This document shows positions 41,869 to 50,404 of a stretch of 64,000 nt of DNA, piece by piece; positions within the stretch are counted from its first letter, which is position 1, and every line of letters begins with the position of its first letter. Under the pieces are notes generated by a model that was not told where the DNA came from, made no database searches, and saw only the letters and a list, made by a program, of their open reading frames with translations. The DNA lies in NCBI GenBank assembly GCA_000721375.1, contig JOGW01000002.1, positions 310,001 to 374,000 of the forward strand. The letters run 5' to 3'. A program made the translations under genes and the position numbers. This DNA comes from Streptomyces sp. NRRL B-3428 (GTDB taxonomy: Bacteria > Actinomycetota > Actinomycetes > Streptomycetales > Streptomycetaceae).

Positions 41869-42801
41869 ATGACGAACTCCACGACGGTCAACGCTCTCAA
41901 CGCGCTCACCGACCCTACAACTGCCCACGTCAGCCCCACATTCCGGATCGGCGGCGACCTGGAGGTACGACGCATCGGATACGGCGCGATGCGTCTCGCC
42001 GACGGCCCCGGAGATCCCACCGGACCCGAGGCGCGCATCTGGACCGGGCCCGCCGACCGCGACCGGGCGATCACCCTGCTCCGCAGCGCGATCGAGGAGG
42101 GGGTGAACCTGATCGACACCGCGGACGCCTACGCACTCGGCGCGAACGAGGAGTTGCTCGCCGATGCTCTGCATCCCTACCGCGAGGACCTCGTGATCGC
42201 CACGAAGGTCGGAGTCGTACGCCCCTCCCCCACTGAGTGGATACCGCTCGGGCACCCGGCCTATCTGCGCCAGCAGACCGAGTTGAGCCTGCGCCGGCTG
42301 CGCACGGACCGGATCGATCTGCTGCATCTGCACCGGCTCGACCCGGCGTACCCGGTCGCCGAACAGCTCGGCGCACTGCGGCAGCTGCAGGAGGAAGGGA
42401 AGGTGCGGCACATCGGCCTGTCCGAGGTGACGGTCGAGCAGATCCGTGAGGCCCGGGAGACAGCACCGGTCGCGAGCGTCCAGAACCTCTACAACCTGGC
42501 GACGCGCGGCCACGAGGACGTGGTCGCGTACACCGCCGAGCAGGGCATCGCCTTCATACCGTTCTTCCCGGTCGCGATGGGCGCGCATGCCGCGCCCGGC
42601 AGCCCGCTCGACACGATCGCGAGGGAGCTGGGCGCCACGCCGTCACAGACCGCGCTCGCCTGGCTGCTGCACCGCTCACCGACCGTGCTGCCCATTCCGG
42701 GTACGACGTCGACGGCGCATCTGGCCGAGAACGTACGGGCGTTGGAGGTGGCGCTCACCGAAGAGCAGTTCGGGCGGATCGAGGCGGCGACACAGGTGTG
42801 A
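41869..42801 (+). CDS. Aldo/keto reductase
   Basis: The 310-residue NADPH-dependent reductase has the AKR TIM-barrel signature: RRIGYGAMRLADGPG, the catalytic Asp and Tyr in GVNLIDTADAYALGANEELLADAL, Lys in VIATKVGV, and the C-terminal cofactor site PIPGTTSTAHLAENVRAL. The substrate is unknown. It is the probable target of the divergent MerR gene, as is common for AKRs in Streptomyces. Confidence 0.9.
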   Translation: MTNSTTVNALNALTDPTTAHVSPTFRIGGDLEVRRIGYGAMRLADGPGDPTGPEARIWTGPADRDRAITLLRSAIEEGVNLIDTADAYALGANEELLADALHPYREDLVIATKVGVVRPSPTEWIPLGHPAYLRQQTELSLRRLRTDRIDLLHLHRLDPAYPVAEQLGALRQLQEEGKVRHIGLSEVTVEQIREARETAPVASVQNLYNLATRGHEDVVAYTAEQGIAFIPFFPVAMGAHAAPGSPLDTIARELGATPSQTALAWLLHRSPTVLPIPGTTSTAHLAENVRALEVALTEEQFGRIEAATQV

Positions 42802-42822
42802 CGCCGCCCCCCGCGCGGGCCC

Positions 42823-44463
42823 TCAGTGGTGCTCCCCGGCCTCCACCTCTCGCCGGTACTCCTCCACCGTCGGCTTCGCCACCTGCGCGCCCTCGCCGTA
42901 CATCGCCTTCGAGAGCTTGACGCGCATCCGCTCGCCGCGGCTCACGGGCCGCTTCACCCCGTTGGTGTCCACGGCGGGCCCGGGGTCGTACGGCGTGCGC
43001 TGCTCATGTGCGGTGAGCGTGAAGCGCTGGCCCGGTGTGAGCGGCTCGTGGATCTCCACGAACTCGCCGTGCGGCAGCCGCTTGATGGTGCCACTCTCGC
43101 GTCCGTGCAGCACCTTGTCCCGGTCGCGGTGCTGCAGCCCGAGACAGATCCGGCGCGTGATCCAGAACGCGAGGACCGGGACCACGAAGAAGCCGATCCG
43201 TACGAACCAGGTGATCACGTTGATCGACAGATGGAGCTTGGTGGCCACGATGTCGTTGCCACCGCCGATCAGGAGCACCCCGTATCCGGCGAGCCAGGCG
43301 ACACCGAGCCCGGTACGGGTCGGGACGTTGCGCGGGCGGTCGGCGACGTGGTGCTCGCGCCGGTCGCCGGTGACCCAGGCCTCGATGAAGGGATAGGCCG
43401 CGATCAGCATCATGTAGAGCGGGAAGAGCATGAACGGGATGAAGACGCCGAGGGCGAGCGTGTGGCCCCAGGCGTTGATCTCCCATCCCGGCATCACACG
43501 GATCAGGCCCTCGGAGAAGCCCAGATACCAGTCGGGTTGAGCGCCTGTGGTGACCAGATCCGCTCTGTAAGGACCGAACAGCCACACCGGGTTGATCGTC
43601 GCGATCGCGCCCATGAACGCGAGCACACCGAAGACCAGGAAGAAGAAGCCGCCGGCCTTCGCCACGTAGATCGGGAAGAACGGGGCGCCGACGACCTTCT
43701 TCTCGGACCGTCCGGGCCCCGCGAACTGGGTGTGCTTGTGGTAGAAGACCAGGATCAGATGGGCCACGACCAGGCCCAGCATGATGCCCGGCAGCAGCAG
43801 GATGTGGATCGGGTAGAGGCGCGCGATGATGTCGGTGCCGGGGAACTCCCCGCCGAACAGGAACATCGACAGATACGTGCCGACGACCGGGATCGAGAGA
43901 ATCGCACCCTGCGCGAACTTCAGACCGGTGCCGGAGAGCAGGTCGTCCGGCAGCGAGTAGCCGGTCAGACCCGTGAGCAGACCGAGCATCAACAGGGTCC
44001 AGCCGAAGAGCCAGTTGATCTCGCGCGGCTTGCGGAACGCGCCCGTGAAGAACACCCGCATCATGTGCACGAGCATCCCGGCCAGGAAGACCAGCGCCGC
44101 CCAGTGGTGGATCTGCCGGATGAGAAGACCGCCGCGTACATCCATGCTGATGTCCACGGTGGACTCGAAGGCCCTGGTCATGAGGACGCCCTTGAGCGGC
44201 TCGTACGAACCGTTGTAGACGACCTCGGCGCTGCTCGGCTCGAAGAACAGCGTCAGCCAGGTGCCGGTCAGGATCAGGATGATGAAGCTGTACAGACAGA
44301 TCTCACCCAGCATGAACGTCGGGTGGTCCGGGAAAACCTTGCGCATCTGCGACTTGGCGATCGTGTAGACACCCAGCCGGCTGTCGGCCCAGTCGGCGAG
44401 GCGCTCGCCTCTTGCCGGCTCGGCCGGTCGGCCATTACTGCGTATCCGCTCCTGGCTGCTCAT
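42823..44463 (-). CDS. qcrB: Cytochrome bc1 complex cytochrome b subunit (lone QcrB paralogue)
   Basis: The 546-residue product is the actinobacterial form of cytochrome b. The haem-ligand histidines lie in IRQIHHWAALVFLAGMLVHMMRVFF and in HILLLPGIMLGLVVAHLILVFYHKH. The N-terminal cytosolic segment and C-terminal extension are typical of QcrB. The normal qcrC-qcrA-qcrB operon partners are absent on both sides; neighbours are an aldo/keto reductase and an SDR. It is therefore an extra copy separate from the housekeeping complex. It might replace QcrB in the main bc1-aa3 supercomplex under some condition. Confidence 0.92.
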   Translation of the reverse strand: MSSQERIRSNGRPAEPARGERLADWADSRLGVYTIAKSQMRKVFPDHPTFMLGEICLYSFIILILTGTWLTLFFEPSSAEVVYNGSYEPLKGVLMTRAFESTVDISMDVRGGLLIRQIHHWAALVFLAGMLVHMMRVFFTGAFRKPREINWLFGWTLLMLGLLTGLTGYSLPDDLLSGTGLKFAQGAILSIPVVGTYLSMFLFGGEFPGTDIIARLYPIHILLLPGIMLGLVVAHLILVFYHKHTQFAGPGRSEKKVVGAPFFPIYVAKAGGFFFLVFGVLAFMGAIATINPVWLFGPYRADLVTTGAQPDWYLGFSEGLIRVMPGWEINAWGHTLALGVFIPFMLFPLYMMLIAAYPFIEAWVTGDRREHHVADRPRNVPTRTGLGVAWLAGYGVLLIGGGNDIVATKLHLSINVITWFVRIGFFVVPVLAFWITRRICLGLQHRDRDKVLHGRESGTIKRLPHGEFVEIHEPLTPGQRFTLTAHEQRTPYDPGPAVDTNGVKRPVSRGERMRVKLSKAMYGEGAQVAKPTVEEYRREVEAGEHH

Positions 44464-44623
44464 ATCCGGCCTCTCCCCTCAGGCGTACTTCAGGGTAGGA
44501 CAGCCGCCCTGCGCGCCAACAGGGGCCCCTCCCTTTGTACTTGTGCCGCACCTGTTGATGTTCCCGGCCTGCTCCCCGAGTATGACTGTTCGTCATATCC
44601 GCGGTGTGGGTTCGGGAGGCGCG

Positions 44624-45349
44624 ATGATCACGCTCGACGGCAAGGCCGTGCTCATCACCGGAGCGGCCCGCGGCCAGGGCGCCGAGGAGGCACGGCTGTG
44701 CGCGCGGGCCGGGGCACGGGTGGTGGTGACGGACGTCCTGGAGGAGGAGGGCCGCCAGGTCGCCAAGTCCCTTGGGGACCAAGGCCTTTTCGTACGGCAT
44801 GACGTGACCGATGCCGCGAGCTGGGCCGCGGCGGTGGGCACCGCCCTTGACCGCTTCGGACGGCTCGACGCACTGGTCAACAACGCCGCGCTGTGGCGTA
44901 CGGCGTCCGTCGAGGAGGAGACGTACGCCAACTTCGAGCTGCTGCTGAGGGTGAATCTGCTCGGTCCCTTCCTCGGGATCCAGGCCGTGGTGCCCGCCAT
45001 GAAGGAGGCCGGCGGCGGATCGGTGGTGAACATCTCGTCCACGGCCGGTCTGAAGGGGATCCCCGGGCATGCCGCCTACGGTTCGACCAAGTTCGCCCTG
45101 CGCGGTCTGACCCGGTCCTCGGCGCTGGATCTGGCCCCGTATCGCATCCGCGTGAACTCGGTGCATCCCGGCGCCGTCGACACCCCGATGATCGCCGAGG
45201 CCACCGCGGGCCGTGACTGGTCACGGGTGCCGCTCGGCAGGGTGGGGCAGGCCGAGGACGTGGGCGGGCTCGTGGTGTTCCTGGTGTCGGAGGCCTCCTC
45301 GTACGTCACGGGAGCGGAGTTCGCGGTGGACGGCGGTCAGACGGCCTGA
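44624..45349 (+). CDS. SDR resembling 3-alpha(20-beta)-hydroxysteroid dehydrogenase
   Basis: The 241-residue SDR has LDGKAVLITGAARGQGAEEARLCARAGARVVVTDVLEEEGRQVA, NNAALW, VVNISSTAGLKGIPGHAAYGSTKFALRGL and the ending SSYVTGAEFAVDGGQTA. The overall sequence is like that of the Streptomyces exfoliatus 3-alpha,20-beta-hydroxysteroid dehydrogenase and mycobacterial FabG3. A steroid role would fit the nearby HIP locus, but SDR specificity cannot be fixed from sequence. GGGAGG precedes the ATG. The stop lies in the first unit of a TGAGTCA repeat. Confidence 0.78.
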   Translation: MITLDGKAVLITGAARGQGAEEARLCARAGARVVVTDVLEEEGRQVAKSLGDQGLFVRHDVTDAASWAAAVGTALDRFGRLDALVNNAALWRTASVEEETYANFELLLRVNLLGPFLGIQAVVPAMKEAGGGSVVNISSTAGLKGIPGHAAYGSTKFALRGLTRSSALDLAPYRIRVNSVHPGAVDTPMIAEATAGRDWSRVPLGRVGQAEDVGGLVVFLVSEASSYVTGAEFAVDGGQTA

Positions 45350-45420
45350 GTCAGGGGGTCTGAGTCAGGAGCCTGAGTCAGGGGGTCTGAGTCAGGAGCC
45401 TGAGTCAGCAGCCTGAGCCA
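45347..45420. repeat. Array of TGAGTCA repeats between an SDR and the chitosanase gene
   Basis: TGAGTCA starts at 45347, 45361, 45374, 45388 and 45401, with a sixth copy changed to TGAGCCA at 45414. Spacings alternate 14 and 13 bp, so the true unit is 27 bp: CTGAGTCAGGGGGT then CTGAGTCAGGAGC. The first TGA is the SDR stop codon. The array ends 47 bp before the chitosanase start. Confidence 0.9.
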
Positions 45421-45466
45421 GGGGGCTCGTAGGAAGCGGGCCGGGCCCACGCCCTACTCTGTGCGC

Positions 45467-46348
45467 ATGAAGCGTGCCGGTTGCCTCTTTCTGGCCTTGG
45501 CCCCCGTGGCGACCCTCGTCGTCTATCTGCTCGGCCCCGAGCCCGACTCCGGCGCCCCGGACGGCAAGCCCGCGTCCTCGCAGAGCCCGGACCACTCACG
45601 GGAGACCGAGAAGGAGCTCGCCCAGCGGCTGGCCAAGATGCCTCCCGGGCTCGCGGCCGAGGACAAGAAGGAGCTGGCCCAGCGGATCGTGGCGAGCGCC
45701 GAGAACTCCTCGCTCGACTGGCGTGCCCAGTACGACTACATCGAGGACATCGGCGACGGCAACGGCTACACGGCCGGCATCATCGGCTTCTGCTCCGGTA
45801 CGCACGACATGCTGTCCCTCGTCGAGCGCTACACGAAGGACCACCCGGACAACCCGCTCGCCGAGTACCTCCCCGCCCTGCGCGCGGTCGACGGCACCGA
45901 CTCCCACGACGGCCTCGACGGCTTCCCCGAGGCGTGGCGGCGGGAGGCCGAGCAGCCCGCTTTCCGCCGGGCACAGGACCAACTGCGCGACGACGACTAC
46001 TTCGACCCCGCGGTGCGCCAGGGGAAGACGGACGGCCTGAGCACGCTCGGCCAGTTCATCTATTACGACGCGATGGTGCAGCACGGCCCGGGCACGGGAC
46101 CGCTCGCCTTCTACGGGATCCGCGAGGAGGCCATGCGGCGGGCGAGCACGAAGGCCGAGGGCGGTGACGAGAAGGAGTTCCTCAAGGCCTTCCTCGACGC
46201 ACGGCGTGAGGCCATGAAGACCAAGAACCCCGACAGCGACACCACCCGTATCGACACCGCGCAGCGGGTCTTCCTGCAGGCGGGCAATCTGCAGCTGGCG
46301 ACCCCCCTGGAGTGGCGGGTGTACGGGGACACGTATCGCGTGAAGTGA
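45467..46348 (+). CDS. csn: Chitosanase, GH46
   Basis: The 293-residue secreted enzyme cleaves chitosan. It has a hydrophobic signal or anchor (MKRAGCLFLALAPVATLVVYLLG), then a linker of about 35 residues. The catalytic domain contains the GH46 acid E79 in SAENSSLDW and base D97 in YIEDIGDGNGYTAGIIGFCSGT. The two are 18 residues apart, as in the N174 chitosanase. YFDPAV, QFIYYDAMVQHGPG and QRVFLQAGNL are other family blocks. It is convergent with a sugar ABC transporter, and the pair may form a chitosan-utilisation locus. The TGAGTCA array lies in its promoter region. Confidence 0.93.
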   Translation: MKRAGCLFLALAPVATLVVYLLGPEPDSGAPDGKPASSQSPDHSRETEKELAQRLAKMPPGLAAEDKKELAQRIVASAENSSLDWRAQYDYIEDIGDGNGYTAGIIGFCSGTHDMLSLVERYTKDHPDNPLAEYLPALRAVDGTDSHDGLDGFPEAWRREAEQPAFRRAQDQLRDDDYFDPAVRQGKTDGLSTLGQFIYYDAMVQHGPGTGPLAFYGIREEAMRRASTKAEGGDEKEFLKAFLDARREAMKTKNPDSDTTRIDTAQRVFLQAGNLQLATPLEWRVYGDTYRVK

Positions 46349-46366
46349 CCGCCCCTCGCGGGAGGT

Positions 46367-47197
46367 TCAGCCCTTCACCGCGCCCGCCGCCAGGCCCGAA
46401 CCGAGCCGCTTGTGCACCAGGACGAAGAAGATCATCACGGGCAGCGTGACCAGGGTGGAGCTGGCCATGACCGGGCCCCAGGCCGTCGAGTTCTCCCCGA
46501 AGAACTGGTAGATGCCCACGGCCGCCGTGTACTTCTCGCTGTCCTTCATGAAGGTGTACGCGAACACGAACTCGTTCCACGCCGTGATGAAGGCGAAGAT
46601 CGAGGTGGCCACGAGCCCGGGCGCGACCAGCGGAAGCAGCACCGAGCGGAACATCCGCAGCCAGGACGCCCCGTCGATGTACGCCGCCTCCTCGACCTCC
46701 TTGGGCACCGCCTGGACGAAGCCGCGCAGCGTCCAGATGGCGAATGGGAGCGAGAGCGCGATGTAGACGATGGTCAGACCGAGCAGCGAGTTGAGCAGCT
46801 CGTAGTCCCGCATCTGCAGGAACAGCGGGATGACCAGGGCCTCGAGGGGCACCATCTGCACGATCAGGATCATGATCAGCACCGAGGTGCGGAAGCGGAA
46901 CTTGAAGCGGGCCACCGCGATCGCGGCGAACAACGAGAGCACCGCCGCGGCGAGGATCGTCCCGAGGCCGACCAGGAACGAGTTCAGCAGGAACGTACCG
47001 AAGTTGCCCCGCTCGAAGACCAGCTCGAAGTGCTCGAAGCCGAAGCCGCTCGGCAGCACGTCGGAGCCGCGGGTGCTCGCCTTCGGGTCGAACGCGGTCG
47101 ACACCATCCAGTAGACCGGGAACAGGGTGAAGACCAGCAGGGCGAAGACGGCGGCGGCGAGGCCCGTGCGGGCGGCCGGTGAGGTACGGGTGCTCAC
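46367..47197 (-). CDS. Sugar ABC transporter permease (MalG-like)
   Basis: The 276-residue product has six membrane helices. The permease loop EAAYIDGASWLRMFRSVLLPLVAPGLVA is the EAA motif that docks with the ATPase. It is the third gene of an SBP-permease-permease operon. Its GTG overlaps the previous stop (GTGA). No ATPase gene is present, so it probably uses the shared MsiK ATPase, as is usual for Streptomyces oligosaccharide importers. Confidence 0.92.
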   Translation of the reverse strand: MSTRTSPAARTGLAAAVFALLVFTLFPVYWMVSTAFDPKASTRGSDVLPSGFGFEHFELVFERGNFGTFLLNSFLVGLGTILAAAVLSLFAAIAVARFKFRFRTSVLIMILIVQMVPLEALVIPLFLQMRDYELLNSLLGLTIVYIALSLPFAIWTLRGFVQAVPKEVEEAAYIDGASWLRMFRSVLLPLVAPGLVATSIFAFITAWNEFVFAYTFMKDSEKYTAAVGIYQFFGENSTAWGPVMASSTLVTLPVMIFFVLVHKRLGSGLAAGAVKG

Positions 47198-48186
47198 AGG
47201 TCCTCCTCCCCCTGGCGGAACAGCGTGCGGATGTAGACGACGGTGATCAGCAGGAGCAGCAGTGTGAGCAGCACGGCCGCCGCGGATCCCGCCCCGTAGT
47301 CGTCCTGCCCGAAGGCCTGGATGTACGAGTAGACACCGAGGTTGTAGACCTCGTCGTTGGAGCCGTTGCCGCCCGGCATCAGGAAGACCTGGGTGAAGAC
47401 CTTGAAGTCCCAGATGGTCGACAGGATCGTGACGACCAGGAAGACGGGACGGATGGTCGGCACGGTGATCTTCCAGAACCGCTGCCACGCGTTGGCGCCG
47501 TCGATCATCCCCGCCTCGTACAACTCCCGTGGAATCGTGAGAAGTCCGGCGAAGACCGTGATCGCCACGAACGGGAAGCCGTGGTGGACCACGTTGAGGG
47601 TCGCGATGGCGTAGAACGGCAGCCGCTCGGTGAACCAGTTGGTGGTCTCCGGGTCGATCAGACCGAGCGCGCCGGCCAGCTGGCTGAACATGCCGTCCTC
47701 CGGCTGGAACAGCCAGATCCAGACATACGTGCCGGTCACGGCGGGCATCGCCCAGGCTGCCAGGATCGACACGGAGCAGATGGCGCGCCAGGTGGTGCCG
47801 AGCCGGTTCAGGAGCAGCGCGACCAAGGTGCCGAGCACCACCGTGAGGCCCACACAGGCGAGGGCGAAGAAGACGGTGTTGGGCATGACCGTCTTCCACA
47901 GCAGCTCACTGGAGAGCAGATCGCCGTAGTGGTCGAACCCGGTGAACTCCCCTTCACCGCCACCGAACTTGACCTCCCAGTCCTGCAGGGAGATCTTGCC
48001 GACCTGGAAGATCGGATAGAGAAGGAGTCCGGCGAGCACGACAAGAGCGGGGGCGAGCAGCAGCCAGGGACGGCCGAGGTTCAGCAGCCGCCGACGGCGG
48101 GCCGAGGGCGGCTTCGAGGAGGGCCGCTTTACGGAGGGGCGGCGGACAGCTTCCGGCTGTCCACCGCCCGCGAGCGCGTTCTTCAC
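47194..48186 (-). CDS. Sugar ABC transporter permease (MalF-like)
   Basis: The 330-residue product has a basic cytosolic N-terminus followed by six to seven membrane helices. The EAA loop is ELYEAGMIDGANAWQRFWKITVPTIRPV. The GTG start lies 13 bp after the SBP stop. It forms the pore with the MalG-like partner. Confidence 0.92.
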   Translation of the reverse strand: MKNALAGGGQPEAVRRPSVKRPSSKPPSARRRRLLNLGRPWLLLAPALVVLAGLLLYPIFQVGKISLQDWEVKFGGGEGEFTGFDHYGDLLSSELLWKTVMPNTVFFALACVGLTVVLGTLVALLLNRLGTTWRAICSVSILAAWAMPAVTGTYVWIWLFQPEDGMFSQLAGALGLIDPETTNWFTERLPFYAIATLNVVHHGFPFVAITVFAGLLTIPRELYEAGMIDGANAWQRFWKITVPTIRPVFLVVTILSTIWDFKVFTQVFLMPGGNGSNDEVYNLGVYSYIQAFGQDDYGAGSAAAVLLTLLLLLITVVYIRTLFRQGEEDL

Positions 48187-48199
48187 TGTCCGTGCGGCC

Positions 48200-49501
48200 T
48201 TACTTGTCCTTGGCGAAGATGTCGTCCATCTGCTGGGCCGCCTTGTCCGCGGCCTCCTTGACGGAGGACTTGCCCGTGATGATCGACTGGATCATGCCCG
48301 GCACGACCTGGGCGGCCTGGATCTTCCCGTACGACTCGGTCTTCGGGACCGTGGCACCGGCCTCGAGCATCTGCTTCGCGAACGGCTCGACCAGCGGGTC
48401 CTTCTCGGCGGCGACCTTCTGGAGCTCGGAGTTCTGGCCGGGGAAGTAGTTGGTCTGCTCGGCCCACTTGGCGGCGAACTCGCCGGTGGTCAGGAGCTTC
48501 ACGAACTCCCAGGCGAGGTCCTTGTTCTCCGTGTTGAACGTGGAGAGATAGGAGCCGCCGAGGAACGAGCGGCTCATCCCGCCGTCCGGGCCCGGGATCG
48601 GCACGGCGCCGAGCTTGCCCTCGAGCTCGGGGTTCTCGTCGACGAAGGCCTTCGGGGTCCAGTTGCCGGAGATGGACATCGCGATCTCGCCCTTCTTCCA
48701 GGCGTCGCCGACCTCCTTCTCCGTCCAGGTGTTGACCTTGGCCGGGGAGACCTTGTCCTTGGTCGCGAGGTCCGTGTAGAACTCGATGCCCTTGATCGCC
48801 TCGGGCGAATTGACGGCCGACTTCCAGGAGCCGCCCTCCTCCTTGGCGAGCTCGCCGCCCGCGCCCCAGACGAAGGGGGCCGCGAACATCTCGGCGCCGC
48901 CGGCGACCGGGAAGGAAATGAGCTTCGGCTCCTTCTCCTTCAGCGTCTTGGCCGCGTCCTGGAGTTCCTTCCAGGTGGTCGGGGGCTTGATGTCGTGCTT
49001 CTCGAAAATGTCCTTACGGTACAAGATCGATCGGACGCCCGCGTACCAGGGCATTCCAAACTGCTTGCCGTCGAGCGTGCCCGCGTCCTTGAGCCCTTCG
49101 ACGAGATCGTCGTTGAGCCCGGACTCCTTGACCTCGGCGGTCACATCGACGAGCGCGTCGGTCTCGGCGAACTGGGGCACCCAGGTGGTGCCGACCTCGG
49201 CGACATCGGGCACCTGGTCCGCACCGCCCGCGATCGCAGTGGTGAACTTCCGGTTCGCGGTCGCCCATTGCTGGTACTCGACCTTGATGTCCGCGCCGGT
49301 CTTCTTCTTGAAGGCGGCCGCGGCTTCCTTGAAGAACGGACGCGCGTCGGGGTTGGTCCCCTCCATGATCCATACGGTGAGGGTCTTGCCCTTCCCGTCG
49401 GTCGCACCGTCCTTGCCGCCGCTGTCGTCCGAGTCGCCGCACGCCGTAGCGGTCAGACCGAGCGCCAAGGTGATCGCGGTCGCGATGAGACGTCGCTTCA
49501 T
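48200..49501 (-). CDS. Sugar ABC transporter substrate-binding lipoprotein
   Basis: The 433-residue product has a lipoprotein signal with the cysteine at residue 21 (GLTATAC). It then has the family 1 solute-binding fold: LTVWIMEGTNPDARPFFKEAAAAFKKKTG, VGTTWVPQFAETDALVDVT and GEIAMSISGNWTPKAF. It captures an oligosaccharide outside the membrane for the two downstream permeases. The nearby chitosanase suggests chitosan fragments, by position only. Two LacI-type half-site pairs lie 110-150 bp upstream. Confidence 0.92.
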   Translation of the reverse strand: MKRRLIATAITLALGLTATACGDSDDSGGKDGATDGKGKTLTVWIMEGTNPDARPFFKEAAAAFKKKTGADIKVEYQQWATANRKFTTAIAGGADQVPDVAEVGTTWVPQFAETDALVDVTAEVKESGLNDDLVEGLKDAGTLDGKQFGMPWYAGVRSILYRKDIFEKHDIKPPTTWKELQDAAKTLKEKEPKLISFPVAGGAEMFAAPFVWGAGGELAKEEGGSWKSAVNSPEAIKGIEFYTDLATKDKVSPAKVNTWTEKEVGDAWKKGEIAMSISGNWTPKAFVDENPELEGKLGAVPIPGPDGGMSRSFLGGSYLSTFNTENKDLAWEFVKLLTTGEFAAKWAEQTNYFPGQNSELQKVAAEKDPLVEPFAKQMLEAGATVPKTESYGKIQAAQVVPGMIQSIITGKSSVKEAADKAAQQMDDIFAKDK

Positions 49502-49609
49502 GACAAGCCCCCTTCATGGATGGCGGTCCATTTGCGTGGGCGATTCTCACCACAGGGATTCTCGGGCGGTCTAGGCCATTCCCGATACGCAGCCGAACCG
49601 TAATGACCA

Positions 49610-49654
49610 TTGCAAGCGATGCAACATGTGCGTGGGCCATTGCAATTGGTGCAA
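49610..49654. promoter_or_regulatory. Double TTGCA-N5-TGCAA operator upstream of the sugar ABC operon
   Basis: TTGCA-AGCGA-TGCAA (49610-49624) and TTGCA-ATTGG-TGCAA (49640-49654) have identical arms and centres 30 bp apart. The second is nested in a wider CCATTG...CAATGG dyad. Such TTGCA dyads are typical of LacI-family sugar repressors in Streptomyces. No regulator gene is adjacent. The sites lie between the SBP gene and the divergent lamin-tail gene, so either could be regulated. Confidence 0.65.
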
Positions 49655-49783
49655 CCAATGGCGTCTCAGTGAGACACATAACGGTCGCTTTCAGCGAACA
49701 CGGACTTTATGTGGAGATGGCGTGCGTAACTTGTGCTCCTTCACCGTTCAACTCCCTTGTACGGAAAGTCCCGAGGAGTCTTC

Positions 49784-50284
49784 TTGCGCTCTCGAACCGC
49801 CATAGCCGCCGTCACCGCCGCGCTCGCCACGGGCGGCCTGACCGCGCTCGCCGCCCCGTCGCAGGCGGCCGAATACACGTCCGCGCTCAAGCTGTACGGT
49901 GTGCAGTACGACGCCCCGGGCAGCGACGACAACCGCTGCTCGGGCGGCAACACCAGGAACGAGTACCTGACGATCAAGAACTACTCGCGCAGCACGACCG
50001 TGAACCTCAAGGGGTACGTCGTGAAGGACGCGACGGGCAACCGCTTCGCGTTCACGAAGAACCACACGCTCCAGCCCGGCGACTACATCAAGCTGCGCGG
50101 CGGCAACGGCACCGACTCGGATGCGGACAACGTCGTCTACCGCAACAACTGCAACTTCATCTGGAACAACCCGGGCGACACGATCCACCTCTACAAGCCG
50201 TCGGGCGCCGGCTCGGACTCCCACTCGTACACGAAGTCCGGCAGCGACCCCGACAGGAACGGATACGTGAAGTTCCACGGCTGA
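49784..50284 (+). CDS. Secreted lamin-tail-domain protein
   Basis: The 166-residue product has a Sec signal peptide ending near PSQAAEY. A lamin-tail immunoglobulin-like domain follows: EYLTIKNYSRSTTVNLKGYVVKDATGNRFAF, TLQPGDYIKLRGGNGTDSD, and IWNNPGDTIHLYKPSGAGSDSHSY. In bacteria this domain is found on secreted nucleases and wall proteins and is thought to bind macromolecules. Here it stands alone. I chose a TTG start because GAGGAG lies 5 bp upstream; a GTG at 49733 is possible. Two Cys (near residues 49 and 115) may form a disulfide. Confidence 0.78.
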   Translation: MRSRTAIAAVTAALATGGLTALAAPSQAAEYTSALKLYGVQYDAPGSDDNRCSGGNTRNEYLTIKNYSRSTTVNLKGYVVKDATGNRFAFTKNHTLQPGDYIKLRGGNGTDSDADNVVYRNNCNFIWNNPGDTIHLYKPSGAGSDSHSYTKSGSDPDRNGYVKFHG

Positions 50285-50404
50285 GCACGACCCCCTCGAC
50301 CAGGTGCCCCACCCTTCCGCTCAAGATCAATTGTCAGTGGCGGCTGGGAAGATGGAGACATCGAACGGGAGCTGCAGAGGCTCCCGGGACGAGGGGGATC
50401 TGCC

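Noticed and set aside
45347..45420. CRISPR-like array
   Set aside because: The repeat is only 7-13 bp, the spacers are themselves repetitive, and there are no cas genes.
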